Shown here one piece after another: positions 11,980-23,482 of a stretch of 36,449 nucleotides of DNA. How positions within the stretch are numbered: position 1 is the first letter of the stretch; each line of letters begins with the position of its first letter. The stretch covers positions 1-36,449 of the forward strand of contig ADNK01000319.1 in assembly GCA_000320545.1 (NCBI GenBank), written 5' to 3'. The position numbers and the translations under genes are program-made. Source of the stretch: Bigelowiella natans CCMP2755 (Eukaryota > Cercozoa > Chlorarachniophyceae). The notes below the pieces were generated by a model. The model saw only the letters and a program-made list of their open reading frames with translations. It searched no databases and was not told the origin of the DNA.

Positions 11980-12321
11980 TCTCATTATATCGTATTATCA
12001 TACAGTGTTACGCCTGTGCGTTTCTGCGTGTGTACGTGTTTTGAAGAGAGTGCGAACGAGTTCGATAATTTCGGTGCCAGAAAGAAATGCGTGTTATTTG
12101 ATGCATCCTTAGTTATAACCATCACTGGGGAACATCTTCGTCATCATGATAGTAATGCCGTGTCACATTTTGGACCTTTGCGTCCTTGATGCATTCGATG
12201 AAACCCCATTTCTCCCCCCCCGGTACCACCGTGTAATGAAGCGCCTATATGGTAAATCACACAGGTCACTGCGACTATCGTGGCAACTCTGATAGATCTA
12301 CGTGCATCAAACACGACCATA

Positions 12322-12378
<57 letters not shown>

Positions 12379-15300
12379 ACCACTATACTAAATGTTGAGG
12401 AAGGAGGCAGAGTACGAATGCCATTGTTATTTCGTACCCCCTTCGACATCATACCTGCGGGACGGTGTGGCCATGCATCCACGAGTTCCGCCAGAGATAA
12501 TTGAATAACTCCATCATTCGGGACACGCCTGGCATCGGAGGGAGGAATAGGTCACACGTCAGGTTGTCTTACTCATCGTAGCAGTTGACATTGAATAAAA
12601 AGTTCTTACATGCGGCACCTCCTATTTTATGATTTCGCATGCGGCAATCGAGGGAAGGGGTGAAGATCTCATGTCGCGCGAATACTACCTGCTGCCCTGC
12701 ATACGGCGTCCGGTTTTATCAATATTGACCGCACTGTGACTGATAAAGAAAAAGAAAGGAGAAGGATGGAGGTGGCCGATGTAAGAAGTGGTTAGGCAGA
12801 GCACAGTGCAACCACACCAGCATCAAGGAGGCATTGGCTAGCGAAAGATAGGTAGGGCTGCTAGAACTGTTGTTTTTATTGGGATGAAGCGAGTGGGCAA
12901 TGTGTGACTTACTACTACGATTTCTATCTGCGTTGGCGCCAGCCTTCTTCGCAGCAGAGGTCACATCCCGATGTGAGAATTGCTGGCGGATCTTATCTCG
13001 TGATCGATTGAAGGCAGCCGTGAACTTGCCGAACATGTGGACGTGGCGATCGCTGGCTGAGCGCCTCAGGTTTTTATCCCGTCTTGGCGACTGGGGCGAG
13101 GAGGTTGGTGTCCCCCCCACATTTCTTCGGCCCTTTTCATCAGCATCCGCTGAGGTGATACCCTCCTGTGGCGAGAACCCCCCCGACGACACCAAGTCCT
13201 CGGGTTTGTACTTTAGCTAAAGGGTAAATACGGTGGCGTTTGATGGTGATGAAGGTGAGTATACTGGGATGCAATTCTCTGGTTAATAACCCTCTTTCCT
13301 GCCCCTCTGCTTCTCTTATCTCCTTGCCCGCGCTTCTACATGCAGGTGGTAAGACCTCTACTAATACTGGCCCGTGGCCAGACGCGAATTTGGTTTTGAA
13401 CACGGCACGATCGAGCAGCCTACGGATGAGCGAGGAGAGGGATTTTGGGATCGGATTCAGGAGGAGGCTTAGGCGAAGTAAGTTGCTATGTGCCTTTTCA
13501 TCGGATCACCAGGAGCGAGCAAAAATTTCGAGGTACAAATTTCTTTCAGTAGGGGCTCCTCTCGTACATAAACGAATTCCACCCATATGCTCTTAATTAT
13601 TATTATCATTATTATAATTGTTATTATTATTGTCATTTTCTGTCTGTACGGTGGAGGGAAAGTAGTTTGGGTTAGCTCAGTCTCTCTCTCTTTCTCTCAC
13701 CGAGCCTTGGCATCCGTTTGAAGGGGGACGTAGACATTCGAAGGAGCTACTATTTGATCCCCCTACGAGAGCAGAGAAGCAGCGGAAGCAAAAAAGCACA
13801 AAGGACTCAATTCGGTTGTATCAAAGAATCGTGCTAGACGATGGGCGCCATGCTGTATTTAGTTCATGAAACTGAAGGTAACCTCACGAACTCACGTCCA
13901 TGATCATGTACGCCGTGTGGGTAAGCGTGTGAGTGTTGTGCGCAGAACTTATTCACAGGCTGCTAAGCTGCGCTGATGCACGATAAAGCATCCGTAATTC
14001 TTTGCGGTGGATGTTCAAATTTTGGCGATCTTAACATGACCCCACATATTGCTACCTGCTTAAGCTCGGGCTCCAATACCTGCGTAATTCATTGTACGTT
14101 AATATGCGTGTGTTGTTGGTCTCGCCACCACCGTGCGGCCCCCTCCTCCTAACCAGCACTTTCGCTATTACTACTAGAAGAGTAAGACCAATACTATAAA
14201 AGGTATGGACTGCTCTCGTTGCTTGATAAGTGGAACAAATTCTACGGAAAAACTTGCTCTCTCCATCTATATTTATCTCTCTGCACGCGGTGTGTGTGTG
14301 TGTATGTGTGTGTGTCCTTCACATACAAATATTTCTACTTCTTCATTGCGAGCTCAAAAAGTACTTTCGTATAGCTACCCTCCCTCTCCCCTCCCCTCTT
14401 GACCCAATACGCAAGCCAGCCATACCCAGTGGTAGTAGAAGTCAGCAGTATTGCCAAACTCCTCGTCTAAAATCCTGAAGGATTCTACTTCGACGTATTC
14501 CTTAGCGACCGGGTCTGGGTTGCTCCTAAAAGTACACGCATTTAATTTACATTGTTACACATATACATGATAGAAAATCCACATGTAAGTGCTGCATGCA
14601 CGCACGCACGTATATGCACCCGCGTAGGAGTCCGTAAACACACGTAATGACTCGATATGTATCAGGCTAATAAGCCATACAACTACTACTCCTTCAAGAG
14701 GGAGACTTCTATAAAATACTATATTTTTAGCGACGCTGTATGAACCCCTAATGACCAGGAGCTTCTGTCCTGCAACGCTGCCAGCTTGCGCTAGGCGAAT
14801 CGCAGAGCAGAGGCAGCCACTCGGCGAAAGAAGGCAATGGTAACGACCTGATCCACAAATACATCTCCATCCTGAGAGCGAGGTCATTCCTTGTCTTCTC
14901 GACGAGTTGCGGCTTCAAGTGTCCGTACTGTTAACATCGTAAGCGCACGAAGATATTTTTATCATTCGGCATGCAGCACGCCTTCGCGCATGTCGCATTG
15001 AACATATTATCCAGGAGCGTGGATTATCGGGTAGAACGATGAGGATGGAATTGGAAACAACCTGAAGCAGGATCGGTAGAAAGAAGCGCACCTGCGCCAC
15101 AGTCATCTTTTGCACGTCTGTTTTCTGTCAAAATATATAAAGTTGGTGTCTGGAATTCAGATTTTCCAGATACGCACGCTCATTCTTTGCCTCCACCCCC
15201 CCCCCCTCCTCTCTGTCTCTCCCTCCCTCCAACCTTCATGGCTCCCATAACTGCCGACCACAAAACCATGTAGAAGCCACGGCGGTCTCCCTTCCTCTCC

Positions 15301-16887
15301 GACCGTCTCTTCACCTTCATAATGGTGCAAAAAATATGATTATCAAGAGCAAGGCCGAGATAACACTCACTCGCAGTGCTATAGTGTGTCGTCTGTGATT
15401 TTTAGTGTATAACCAGGGGAACGCCGGTCTGATGGACTTTCGTTAAACTAAGCTCGAAGGAATTGGCGTGTGGAGGGCGAATTTTTTTCTGATCACGACA
15501 GATGCATCATAAATGAAAATCATTTCCTCATTCATGAATCTGGATCCGCATTAGGTGAAAGAAGAAAAGGTGTGGAGGCAGTGCGGAGGGGGGAGAACGA
15601 GGCGGCTGACACCTTATGTATCTTGCCGGTGTAACCCTTTGAGTATTTCGATCTCTTCACAGTGAAGCAGCAACAACATGTGCTGTACTCGTCTTCGATT
15701 CTGGAAGCGCTCTCTCGCTTATTCTGAGTTGTCAATATATGCCCTTATTTTATTATTGCTATTGGGAAGGATGGTGTTATAAGGTGGAAGAGGAAGTTTA
15801 TGAACTTTAAATGTAAGCCATGTTTCTATACTCATATCCAATTGAAAACTGTGTATTTACCATCCATTCTGGACGCACATCCGATACGACCCGATAATCT
15901 TCTAGAGGGGCGGGCTCATCGACAATTAGGTCTTGTATCGCGTTCAAATTAACCTGCGCTACTATTCTGTTTTTGCTAATGGAGCTGTTCTTATTGCGAA
16001 GGGTGTGTCTACTGCTTTGGCTTGGAGAACGTGTACCGACTCTCTGTAATAAAGTGACACTAGATCAGGACTACTCAATTATCGTTGCTTTCACAAGGCT
16101 AAATTCGATCAGGACCTGCGCTTTATAAAATTTTAAGTTTGTTGTTGTGGATTGCATTGAATAGCAGGATGGATTTCAGAGGGGGGGGTAAGAGGATGGG
16201 AGAAGAAGGCATACTATTACAAACGTTTCTTCACCTCTGAGAGGACGAGTGTTCTCGCAGGGGGGAGTTTTTTTTCGCTTCCAGAGGTGCGGACGGGGAG
16301 TTTTTCTTTCATTTTGCCTGGCGATGTTACTTTGGCTTCCACCTCCGGCAGCTTTGAGGGTTCCGAAGTTATTACTGACAGGAAATAAACACAGTAGACA
16401 ATGGTAGAGGTATGAGAGCGAAATGTAGGAGAAAGAGTGTCAAAATTTGTTTCAGTTCAGTGCTTCCGCCCACGACCATCCTCATAATTGATATCGTCTT
16501 GCCGCTAGGCATGTTCGACTTTGTTTTGATGGAAAAAGTGATGATAATAACCTTGGGGGACTGGAATATTATGTTCCATATTGGGAGAGGCAGCCAGTGG
16601 TGAGCTGCCACTCCTCGATTCTTCTTTGTGTTCTCGTTGCTGGATATTCATCTGTGCCGCTTTTAGCAACTTCTCGCATTTTGGCTCGCTAGTAGAAGAG
16701 GAGGCTAACTTATCTTTCGATGAGGAAGCGATTTCCCTTTCATCCCCCCCATTTTCTTCTTGCATCTGTGTCAGATGAGAAGAAAACAGAGAGAAACCTT
16801 GCGCTTTCTACCCTTTCAAGGGGTGTTTTCTCCCGTTAGCAGCTCACCATTGCTGAGCCTACAGTCGTAAAGATTTTCTCTGTGATC

Positions 16888-16933
<46 letters not shown>

Positions 16934-17163
16934 GACAAAGTGGTGCTTTGGCCCCCCTCCCCTATCTATGGTCCTTTGGGAAGCAAAACGATGAAGAAAC
17001 TCGCTCGTTGCTTTTTCTCCTACATGTACACTCTCAACCCCTCAGAATTGGCACACGTCTTGCATTTGCTCCCGTTACAACCAGTTACATCCTTCGTTTG
17101 GCGTTTTCGGCTCATGTACCATCTTGCGATATTTGCATGTCGCATCCTCCGATTGTAGACCAT
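9486..17163 (-). CDS. Phosphatidylinositol 3/4-kinase family protein with DFK in place of DFG (about 28 exons, about 890 aa)
   Basis: Exons run from 17163-17082, 16879-16848, 16765-16552, 16374-16235, 16043-15861 and 15723-15636 (N-terminal, Ser/Lys-rich) to an accessory helical (PIK) domain at 15117-15062, 14927-14848, 14525-14404 and 14241-14195 (VRFFLPILLQ, then YGHLKPQLVEKTRNDLALRM). The kinase follows: 14079-14056, 13762-13701 (VAPSNVYVPLQ), 13467-13356, 13216-12913 (101-residue Ser/Arg-rich insert), 12739-12689, 12528-12455, 12244-12176 (EKWGFIECIKDAK), 11891-11772, 11510-11443, 11205-11124, 11020-10987, 10884-10823, 10654-10586, 10399-10293 and 10212-10150. An S/P-rich tail ends it: 10036-9983, 9834-9660, 9587-9486. 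All phases agree. The catalytic loop GLRDRHSDN is intact, but the metal-binding motif reads HIDFKH at 11148-11156, and the usual GDDLRQD region reads KPDAVCRAAG. Subfamily is uncertain: the IECI word recalls PI4K-beta, the catalytic loop recalls PI3K. Activity is therefore in doubt. Confidence 0.85.
11670..11726. repeat. (CT)n microsatellite in an intron of the lipid kinase gene
   Basis: About 46 bases of pure CT, followed by two CTCG-type variants, inside the intron between the exons ending at 11772 and starting at 11510 (minus strand). On the sense strand of the gene it reads (GA)n. Confidence 0.95.
11926..11982. repeat. (TA)n microsatellite in an intron of the lipid kinase gene
   Basis: An almost pure TA run in the intron between the exons at 12244-12176 and 11891-11772. 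Other TA tracts of similar size lie at 643-690, 11275-11306, 19477-19513, 23450-23480, 27890-27924, 32384-32422 and 35549-35582. Confidence 0.95.
12323..12383. repeat. Compound (CT)n(CA)n microsatellite in an intron of the lipid kinase gene
   Basis: CT repeats run straight into CA repeats, between the exons at 12528-12455 and 12244-12176. On the sense (minus) strand this reads (GT)n(GA)n. Confidence 0.95.
16889..16931. repeat. (GA)n microsatellite near the 5' end of the lipid kinase gene
   Basis: About 42 bases of pure GA just upstream of the second exon (16879-16848, minus strand). On the sense strand it is a (CT)n polypyrimidine run leading toward the acceptor at 16880. Confidence 0.95.
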
Positions 17164-17536
17164 TACCACTAATCTGAGTAATCCTGGTAATCCCTCACAA
17201 TCTACAAATAGATCTTAGCCAAGCAACTACTTATTATTATTGCAAGGAAGCAATCAAGTGGAGATTTGCAGTATAACATAAAATTTCGTAAGCTATATTA
17301 ATTTAACAAAATGGATAGGGTATCGGCGGAACGACCTTTAATGCTCGCCGCATTCTTCTGTTCTTTCTTCGAGACAGAGCCGCGCGAAAGTGTTTCGATC
17401 AGTTGCACTAGCCGTTTGCAAATGTTGAAGACTCATTGGAGAAACTGGTGATATTTAAGGAGAACGACAACCTCCGGAGGAGTTGAAACACTGTTTTCCG
17501 AGGTCTTCTGCATCGTCCAAGTTGGCTGCAGGACCA
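17164..17536. promoter_or_regulatory. Head-to-head spacer, probable bidirectional promoter for genes 4 and 5
   Basis: The inferred ATG of gene 4 (17163, minus) and the ATG of gene 5 (17537, plus) point away from each other across 373 bases. Both promoters and both 5' UTRs must fit here, unless untranslated exons exist elsewhere. The stretch is AT-rich around 17220-17320 (ttattattatt, ttaatttaac). No individual factor site can be named with confidence. Confidence 0.55.
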
Positions 17537-18793
17537 ATGGCTTCCAGCGGCACGCACCATCCCTGCGGCCCTCCCCACCTCGACAAAGAAAACAGCTTCT
17601 CGGACTTAGACTCGGTGAAATCCACAAACAACTCTAAAGATGCTTCAAGTCTGAAAGGCAGCATAGCAACGGCATGGAAGCGGAAGGGGACGAGCGTGAA
17701 CACAACGATCTCCAATAGGAAAGCTGCTTATCCACTTCGCCGTGCAGCCTCCGACAAATCTATTAGATCACCGCTCTCTCCATTGTTTCAGAAAAATGTC
17801 GGTGAAAAAAGAAAGAACGTGAGACCGCCGCAAAAAGTAGAGAGGTCTGCAAGCGTCGGGTCGCCAGTTGTAGTACTCGACGACAAATCATCCTCTAGGC
17901 TGTCGGAGTCTCCTCTTATTTCTTACAGTCATCGTCAAGACAAAGAAATAGTAAAGGAAATTTTTGAAATTTCTAGAGATGAAAACAAAAATCTAGATGC
18001 CTTTGAAGATGAGAACGCGGACAAGGAGAACAACTTCAACGGTCCAAAGTCGTCTTGGAAGCTTGATGACGAGAACGATGAGGGATATGCCCGTGGAGCT
18101 TCACGAAGTATTTTGGGAGAATTAGAATCTCCTGGCGCGAAGGAATCTTTAATGTCCCAGCAGATATATATCTTGCGTAATGCTATTATAGAGCAGCGCA
18201 ATGATATCCAATCAGTGAAGAACCATCTGATGAAACTGGAGGGCAAATGCAACGACCGGCATGTCTTGCACATGAAAGGCATGATTTCACTTACAAAGCT
18301 TGCACAACAGACCAACGAAACGATGGAATCGATGTCTGAGGAGATTCTCAACGACTCGTCACGTTTTATGGAGGGTACGGAAGGGAGTGGTGGAGCAATA
18401 GCCCCCCCGAATACTCCCCAGGTTCCAAGTAAATATAAGAGAACTCCTCGAAAACTCTTTTCGCCATCTCTTTCACCAGTGAAAGATGGGAATGAAGAAA
18501 TGGATGAGGAGCTGGTCCCTTCCATATCCCAGTTACCACGGGTCGAAGAAGCTTTAAACTTAAATTCACTCAGCCAGATGACCGAAGATAGCGTGTCCGC
18601 CCTGAACATTTCGAGTCATACAGACAGCGTCGCGTGCGTGGAAACTAGCCAAATTAAAAGATCAAAACCATACTATACTTTTCTCGTGGAAACATTATCT
18701 GCGATAGGGGGTGTTGGATTCATATGGATGGGCGTCAACTTCGCCATGGCGATTCTTGATGACAATGAGAGCAACGAAGCATGCCTGTTTTGA
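17537..18793 (+). CDS. Tail-anchored, KEN-box, proline-directed-site-rich protein (single exon, 418 aa)
   Basis: One uninterrupted frame starts at ATG 17537. The frame stays open upstream without another ATG. Residues 1-375 are largely disordered and rich in Ser, Lys and Asp. They hold two KEN words (17-19 in LDKENSF and 163-165 in ADKENNFNG), which are recognition signals of the anaphase-promoting complex. Many S/T-P sites are clustered in SIRSPLSP and RTPRKLFSPSLSPVK. A helical part follows (QQIYILRNAIIEQRNDIQSV). A single hydrophobic segment (about 379-406, FLVETLSAIGGVGFIWMGV) sits 12 residues from the end, as in tail-anchored proteins of the ER, nuclear envelope or organelle outer membranes. 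A cell-cycle-controlled membrane protein is inferred. The family is not recognised. Confidence 0.82.
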   Translation: MASSGTHHPCGPPHLDKENSFSDLDSVKSTNNSKDASSLKGSIATAWKRKGTSVNTTISNRKAAYPLRRAASDKSIRSPLSPLFQKNVGEKRKNVRPPQKVERSASVGSPVVVLDDKSSSRLSESPLISYSHRQDKEIVKEIFEISRDENKNLDAFEDENADKENNFNGPKSSWKLDDENDEGYARGASRSILGELESPGAKESLMSQQIYILRNAIIEQRNDIQSVKNHLMKLEGKCNDRHVLHMKGMISLTKLAQQTNETMESMSEEILNDSSRFMEGTEGSGGAIAPPNTPQVPSKYKRTPRKLFSPSLSPVKDGNEEMDEELVPSISQLPRVEEALNLNSLSQMTEDSVSALNISSHTDSVACVETSQIKRSKPYYTFLVETLSAIGGVGFIWMGVNFAMAILDDNESNEACLF

Positions 18794-19473
18794 GCAACAC
18801 AGAGGCGTGAGTCACGAGGTAATGTGTTATTAATGATAGTCCGTAAGGAAAAATCCCATGATTAGATGAGGTAGTTCTGGATGCATAACTAGAACTGTGT
18901 TGTGATTGATCACGGAAATGAATGACGAGACTTGTGACAGTGCATCGCAATGATGCTTTGTGTGGCGCACATCAAATGGCTCTAGCTCCATCCCAAGTTG
19001 CAAAGGTGATATAGTGACCGTCATTGCCCGTGGGTGAAGTCCACAGTCTCCATAACTACTTGAAAAGTAGGCCCTGCGTGCGATGCACAGCACATGCTAG
19101 CTAGCATGACAGCGCTTGCATATAAAGCCATGTGCAGGACGACCAATAATAACATTCGTGCGCTATCTACTAGATATTTAAAGATAATCGTGCATAATAA
19201 ATCCCAACGCCAAATCAAGCTAGCAAGTATGCGTTAGATCTAGAGATGTGCACAACGGTCAGAACATGTCTAGCTAGTATATATACGACGTACGATGCGT
19301 AGATGTGCTGGCACTGCTAGACTGCGCATACATGCTAACATGCGCCACAAGATTATACGCGAAGTTGACTAGCTGAATCTAGCTAGCTAGCTAGGCAGAT
19401 TGCTTTTGCCGTACACGACATTCTAGCTTTGCTAGATTATTCGCATCGCATCATATATACATAATGCATGTCT

Positions 19474-19518
<45 letters not shown>

Positions 19519-19758
19519 CAGCACTGACATGCTAGCATGTGCAGGCTTTAGCTCTAGAGCTAGCTAGCTAGGGTTGGCTAGCTGGCCCTGCTAGCCTCTC
19601 TGCTGGCTGTGCCAACTATGAGTGTACCCCAAATGGTCTTTACTTTGTGGAGAATGAGTATCACCGTGACTAATGAGAACAATCGAGCTCTGTTTACATC
19701 ATGTTCATGCCGCCAGACTGACCTCCCAATGCATTGCACCAAGCACAACTGACAACTA
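18794..19758. other. Convergent spacer rich in GCTAGC palindromes and a TA tract
   Basis: It separates the 3' ends of genes 5 (+) and 6 (-). The sequence repeats ctagctag, acatgctagcatg and tgcgcatac words. Examples are ACATGCTAGCTAGCATG at 19092-19108, a CTAG run at about 19379-19394, the perfect 14-base palindrome ACATGCTAGCATGT at 19527-19540, and agctagctagctag just after 19557. A (TA)n tract covers 19477-19513. No gene is seen. Confidence 0.6.
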
Positions 19759-20034
19759 CTACTTAAGCACAACTTGCTTTCTCTCATCCCGATACGCTTC
19801 TAGGAAATCACGATAAGTCCTGATGGCACGCTTTGGCCAGCGCCCAAGTACCACGCGTATGTCGGAGTACGCATCGCAGAGGCCGTAGTCGAGATCACAG
19901 AGTTTATCGAAAGAGTCAGCAGCTTTAAACTTCATTCCCTGTCCCCATAGCACTGTAGCTAGAGCAGCGTAGGCCTAGATGATGATGTATTTGAGCATAT
20001 CGGAGAACAAGAAGAAGTACGAAGCACAAACACA

Positions 20035-20090
<56 letters not shown>

Positions 20091-21271
20091 ACGCGATACT
20101 GGAGCCACACTTACGTCAGGATAATCTGGATTTCTACGAATCGTACGCTGAAGCTGCTCTTCTGCTGCTTGATCTCGATTTAGCTCAAACAGCCCAAGAG
20201 CCTTATTCATCATCGGGATCACCTGGTGGTGGATGATAACAGGGGGGACGGGTTGTTCGGTTTGTGGATAGATCGATCTGCATCTCCGCTCTTCCTCCTC
20301 TCTCCCTCCCTCCCTCCCTATGCATCTCTTCATTAATCTTGTCATATGTCTGTGTATGCGGGTGTTTCTGCGTCTACTATGTTTTCTCCCCATTTTATTG
20401 CTGCTTGCTGCAGCTACGATGTTGCTGCTTCTGCTTACGTACAAGTAGTGCGCATCCAACACACCTCAAAGTCCTTCATCCTGGTATCAAGGGTGATTTG
20501 GAAGGCTTCTTCGTATACGTCCACAGCCTGCTCCCATTCTTCGAGTAGGCCGAGAGCATTCGCCTTGTTGTTGAGGGTCAGTGCGTCTTTGTTGTCCCCT
20601 GCAAGAGAGGTCGAGGTGTCGAAATGCTTGATGGCGTCACGCAGAAGTGCCTCCTGTTGTTCGTTCAATCCTCCATTCATCGTCAAGTCCTTACTGCCTA
20701 GTATCAGCTCCGCTGTGCCCAAAAGCGACCAAGCGAACACCATCGCAGGCTTTTGCTCCACTAACATCTTACAGTTCCTCATCACCTTTTCGTAATCACC
20801 TTTCTGGAAAGCTTCGACGGCCTCGTTAGAGAGCGCGTCTATCTTGTCTTTGTCCGGGGCGATTTCAGCTCCTGCCCTACCGGCGGTATTACTCATTAGC
20901 CCTGCCCCCAGTGCCAGGGTGGTAGTTCCGATGATAGCTTCAAGATATGTCCTGCGACGGCGACGAGGAGTACTCAAATGGTTGTTACTACTACCGATTC
21001 CCTTCTCACTGCCTGTTACCAAGAAGGTCTGCTTTACTTTCGCACGCCTTGTCAACAGCAGCAGTAGCGGGGTCAGCAGCGGCTTCGGACTCGCAGATGG
21101 GTGTCGACGTACCTCCTCCACACTGCTGCTGGACGGTGGTGCCCGTTGTTGCGCACTTGGCAGCAAGATTGGGCGTGAGTTGCACCTTCGTGGCGCAAGA
21201 TGGAGATTTCGCATAGATTCTCCACCGCCTACGATGAGAAGAAGCCAGGGAAACATGCTCGCTGCGGCCAT
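19759..21271 (-). CDS. Thylakoid-lumen TPR protein with plastid and Tat targeting signals (3 exons, about 376 aa)
   Basis: Exons 21271-20465, 20222-20115 and 19974-19759 join in phase 0 (269, 36 and 71 codons, TAG stop). The N-terminus has three parts: a hydrophobic segment just after the start (SMFPWLLLIVGG), a Ser/Arg/Pro-rich transit-like stretch to about residue 100, and a twin-arginine signal (RRRRRTYLEAI, then TTTLALGAGLM) ending in AGRAGA before Glu136, a typical lumenal processing site. The mature part has tetratricopeptide helices (NEAVEAFQKGDYEKVMRNCK, ALGLFELNRDQAAEEQLQRT, NPDYPDAYAALATVLWGQGM). This fits the chloroplast-lumen TPR family known from plants, such as At2g37400, whose exact role is not settled. 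The leading hydrophobic segment suggests import through the ER into a complex plastid. Confidence 0.9.
20027..20086. repeat. Compound (CA)n(GA)n microsatellite in intron 2 of the TPR gene
   Basis: A run of CA passes directly into GA inside the intron 19975-20114. On the sense strand it is (CT)n(GT)n, the same order as the intron repeats at 22046-22126 and 34576-34653. Confidence 0.95.
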
Positions 21272-21584
21272 TCTTCTTCAGTCCACGTAACCCCTTCAGG
21301 CCACCATCGATGCAGTTGTGAACGGAAGAATTCTTTTTGTTGAATTCGTAATCATCATCATTTTGATCATTTTATTTGGAAATAATTCAAGAAAAGGGCG
21401 TGTTTTCCCCCTGCGACTACGATGATTGTCGAGGCTTTCTAGGCTTTCTTAACGCATAAAAACGCCACAACCTTTCGAATTTTGAGTCATCGGCTCTAAG
21501 GATCGCTTTCTGGGAGCCTCCCTCCTCGGCGCACGCCCCCCCTTCCCCCCCTATCCGTTTTTGCTCCGTCTTGTGCTTGTTCGT
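21272..21584. promoter_or_regulatory. Head-to-head spacer, probable bidirectional promoter for genes 6 and 7
   Basis: The ATG of the TPR gene (21271, minus) and of the MFS gene (21585, plus) diverge across 313 bases. The left part is AT-rich (attttgatcattttatttgg, about 21359) and the right part C-rich, ending close to the MFS start. No specific factor site is named. Confidence 0.55.
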
Positions 21585-22043
21585 ATGCCTACGACTAAAC
21601 AAACCGGGAGTTCACATCGACCAGCATTGTCGGTGGTGGCTCGGCCGAGCGCTTTCCTGTTGCCGATTGCGACGTTGATCTACTGCTTCTCCTACGTCTG
21701 CGAAGAGACACTCCCACCCCTCTTTGGGCCGTCGCTCGCTCCACTGCATGTCATCTCAGGGATTTCTTCAAATGAGTTGGCCACAGTGCCATCGTTGCGT
21801 AGCTTCGGTTCGGTCGTTGGCGGTCTAGTAGGTGGGCTGCTGTTCGACACCGCGCCTGTTAAAGCATCTCTTCCCAACGCGCACCTGGCTCTGATCATCG
21901 CACTGATGACGACGGCAGCAGCGAACTATTACATTCCCTACGCCTCCACAATGATAAGTATGGCTGCAACTGCCCTGGTAAGGGTAAAAAATGAGACTAT
22001 TTTCGAGTTCGGATATGCTCTACCTGTCCCCGCGCCCCACCTC

Positions 22044-22131
<88 letters not shown>

Positions 22132-22871
22132 CCTATATATTTGGAAGACAAAATAAGCGGGGGGTAAAGACCGCCTGCCGCCTACAACAACAAGAAAACA
22201 CGCGATTTTACGTGGAATGTATTGCAGGTGCTTGGCGTGTTCAACGGCTTCTTCCGTGCAGGCGCAAATTGCCTTGTGTTGCGCGTCCATGGAGAAAAGG
22301 CCGCACCTTATATGCAAGCACTGCATCTCTTCGGAGGCATGGGTCGCCTCTTGGCCCCTCTTACCCTTCGCACCTTCCTCGAAGATGAAGGGGTGGGAAG
22401 CGAGGTAGAGGCGGGCGGTTCCCAAGCGCGGATTCGGACAGGTCTCGAAAAGGCCTATTTTGTTGTTTCTTGCCTCCCGATCGGAGCGTCCATATGCCTT
22501 TTTCTACTGTCAATGGGAATGGTGCTGACCAAGAACCAGGGAGGAGGCGCTGCAGGTTGGCTACTAAATAGTGTCTGTCTCGCCATAGTAAAAAAACACA
22601 CACAATAGCGACAAAAACGATGATCATAATAATTTGTAGCGCCAAAAGTGGAAGAAAAGCAGGCAAAGGCAAAGAAGAACAAGACAAGCACTAATAGCAA
22701 GGAACAGAACAGACAGAAAAATAGCACGAACGAGACTAAGGCCAGCAGCAGCAGTAGTAGCAGTAGCAGCGTTGCGTTCATTCTCCTCGCATCTCTCGCT
22801 GCCCTCCTCATGGGTGCACAGGTCAGTTAGCAGCCACAAAATGCATTGGGTATTCCACACAAATATATTCA

Positions 22872-22911
<40 letters not shown>

Positions 22912-23443
22912 ACACACACATACACAAACACATAAATATCACCATCCTAACCAAGAATCATCACGCAGGCGAGCTTCCAGAACTACATACCATCGTACGC
23001 CCTGAGCGTGGGTTTCTCGAGCAAGGACAGTGTGCTGCTGAGTGCAGCGTTCGGTTCAAGCTTTACACTGGGAAGGTTGCTCTCTGTGCCCGTCTCTCTC
23101 AGCGCATCGCCAAGAACTATGGTCTTAGCAGGTAGAAGCGGACATCGTGGAGGGAGGGAATTATAGAAGTACAATTACGAAAAATTCGCACACAATGATG
23201 GCCACGGAATCAACTCTGATATCGTGGTGCCTAGATGTCTGTGGGGCGACGGCGGCGGTGCTGCTGATTGTGGCCTTCCCTGCTTCTCCGGGGGCTTTGT
23301 GGATCGCGACAGGGCTGTTCGGGCTTTCGATGGCGAGTGCGTTTCCGTCCATTCTAAACTTTGCCAAGCAGGAACTCCAGGGCATAAGTGGTAGTATGAT
23401 GCAGCAATACGTTCGGTCAAATCAGTAATACTATCAACTATGT

Positions 23444-23482
<39 letters not shown>

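Noticed and set aside
12144-12482. 112-codon minus-strand frame with a poly Arg-Glu stretch
   Set aside because: It reads through a (GT)n(GA)n intron repeat. Only 12244-12176 within this region is an exon, and it is used in a different frame.
17935-18609. 224-codon minus-strand open frame
   Set aside because: Shadow of the single-exon gene 5. Ser/Phe-rich sequence arises from complementing Glu/Lys/Asp codons.
20844-21290. 148-codon plus-strand open frame
   Set aside because: Antisense to the first exon of the lumenal TPR gene, whose three exons, targeting signals and TPR helices are coherent.
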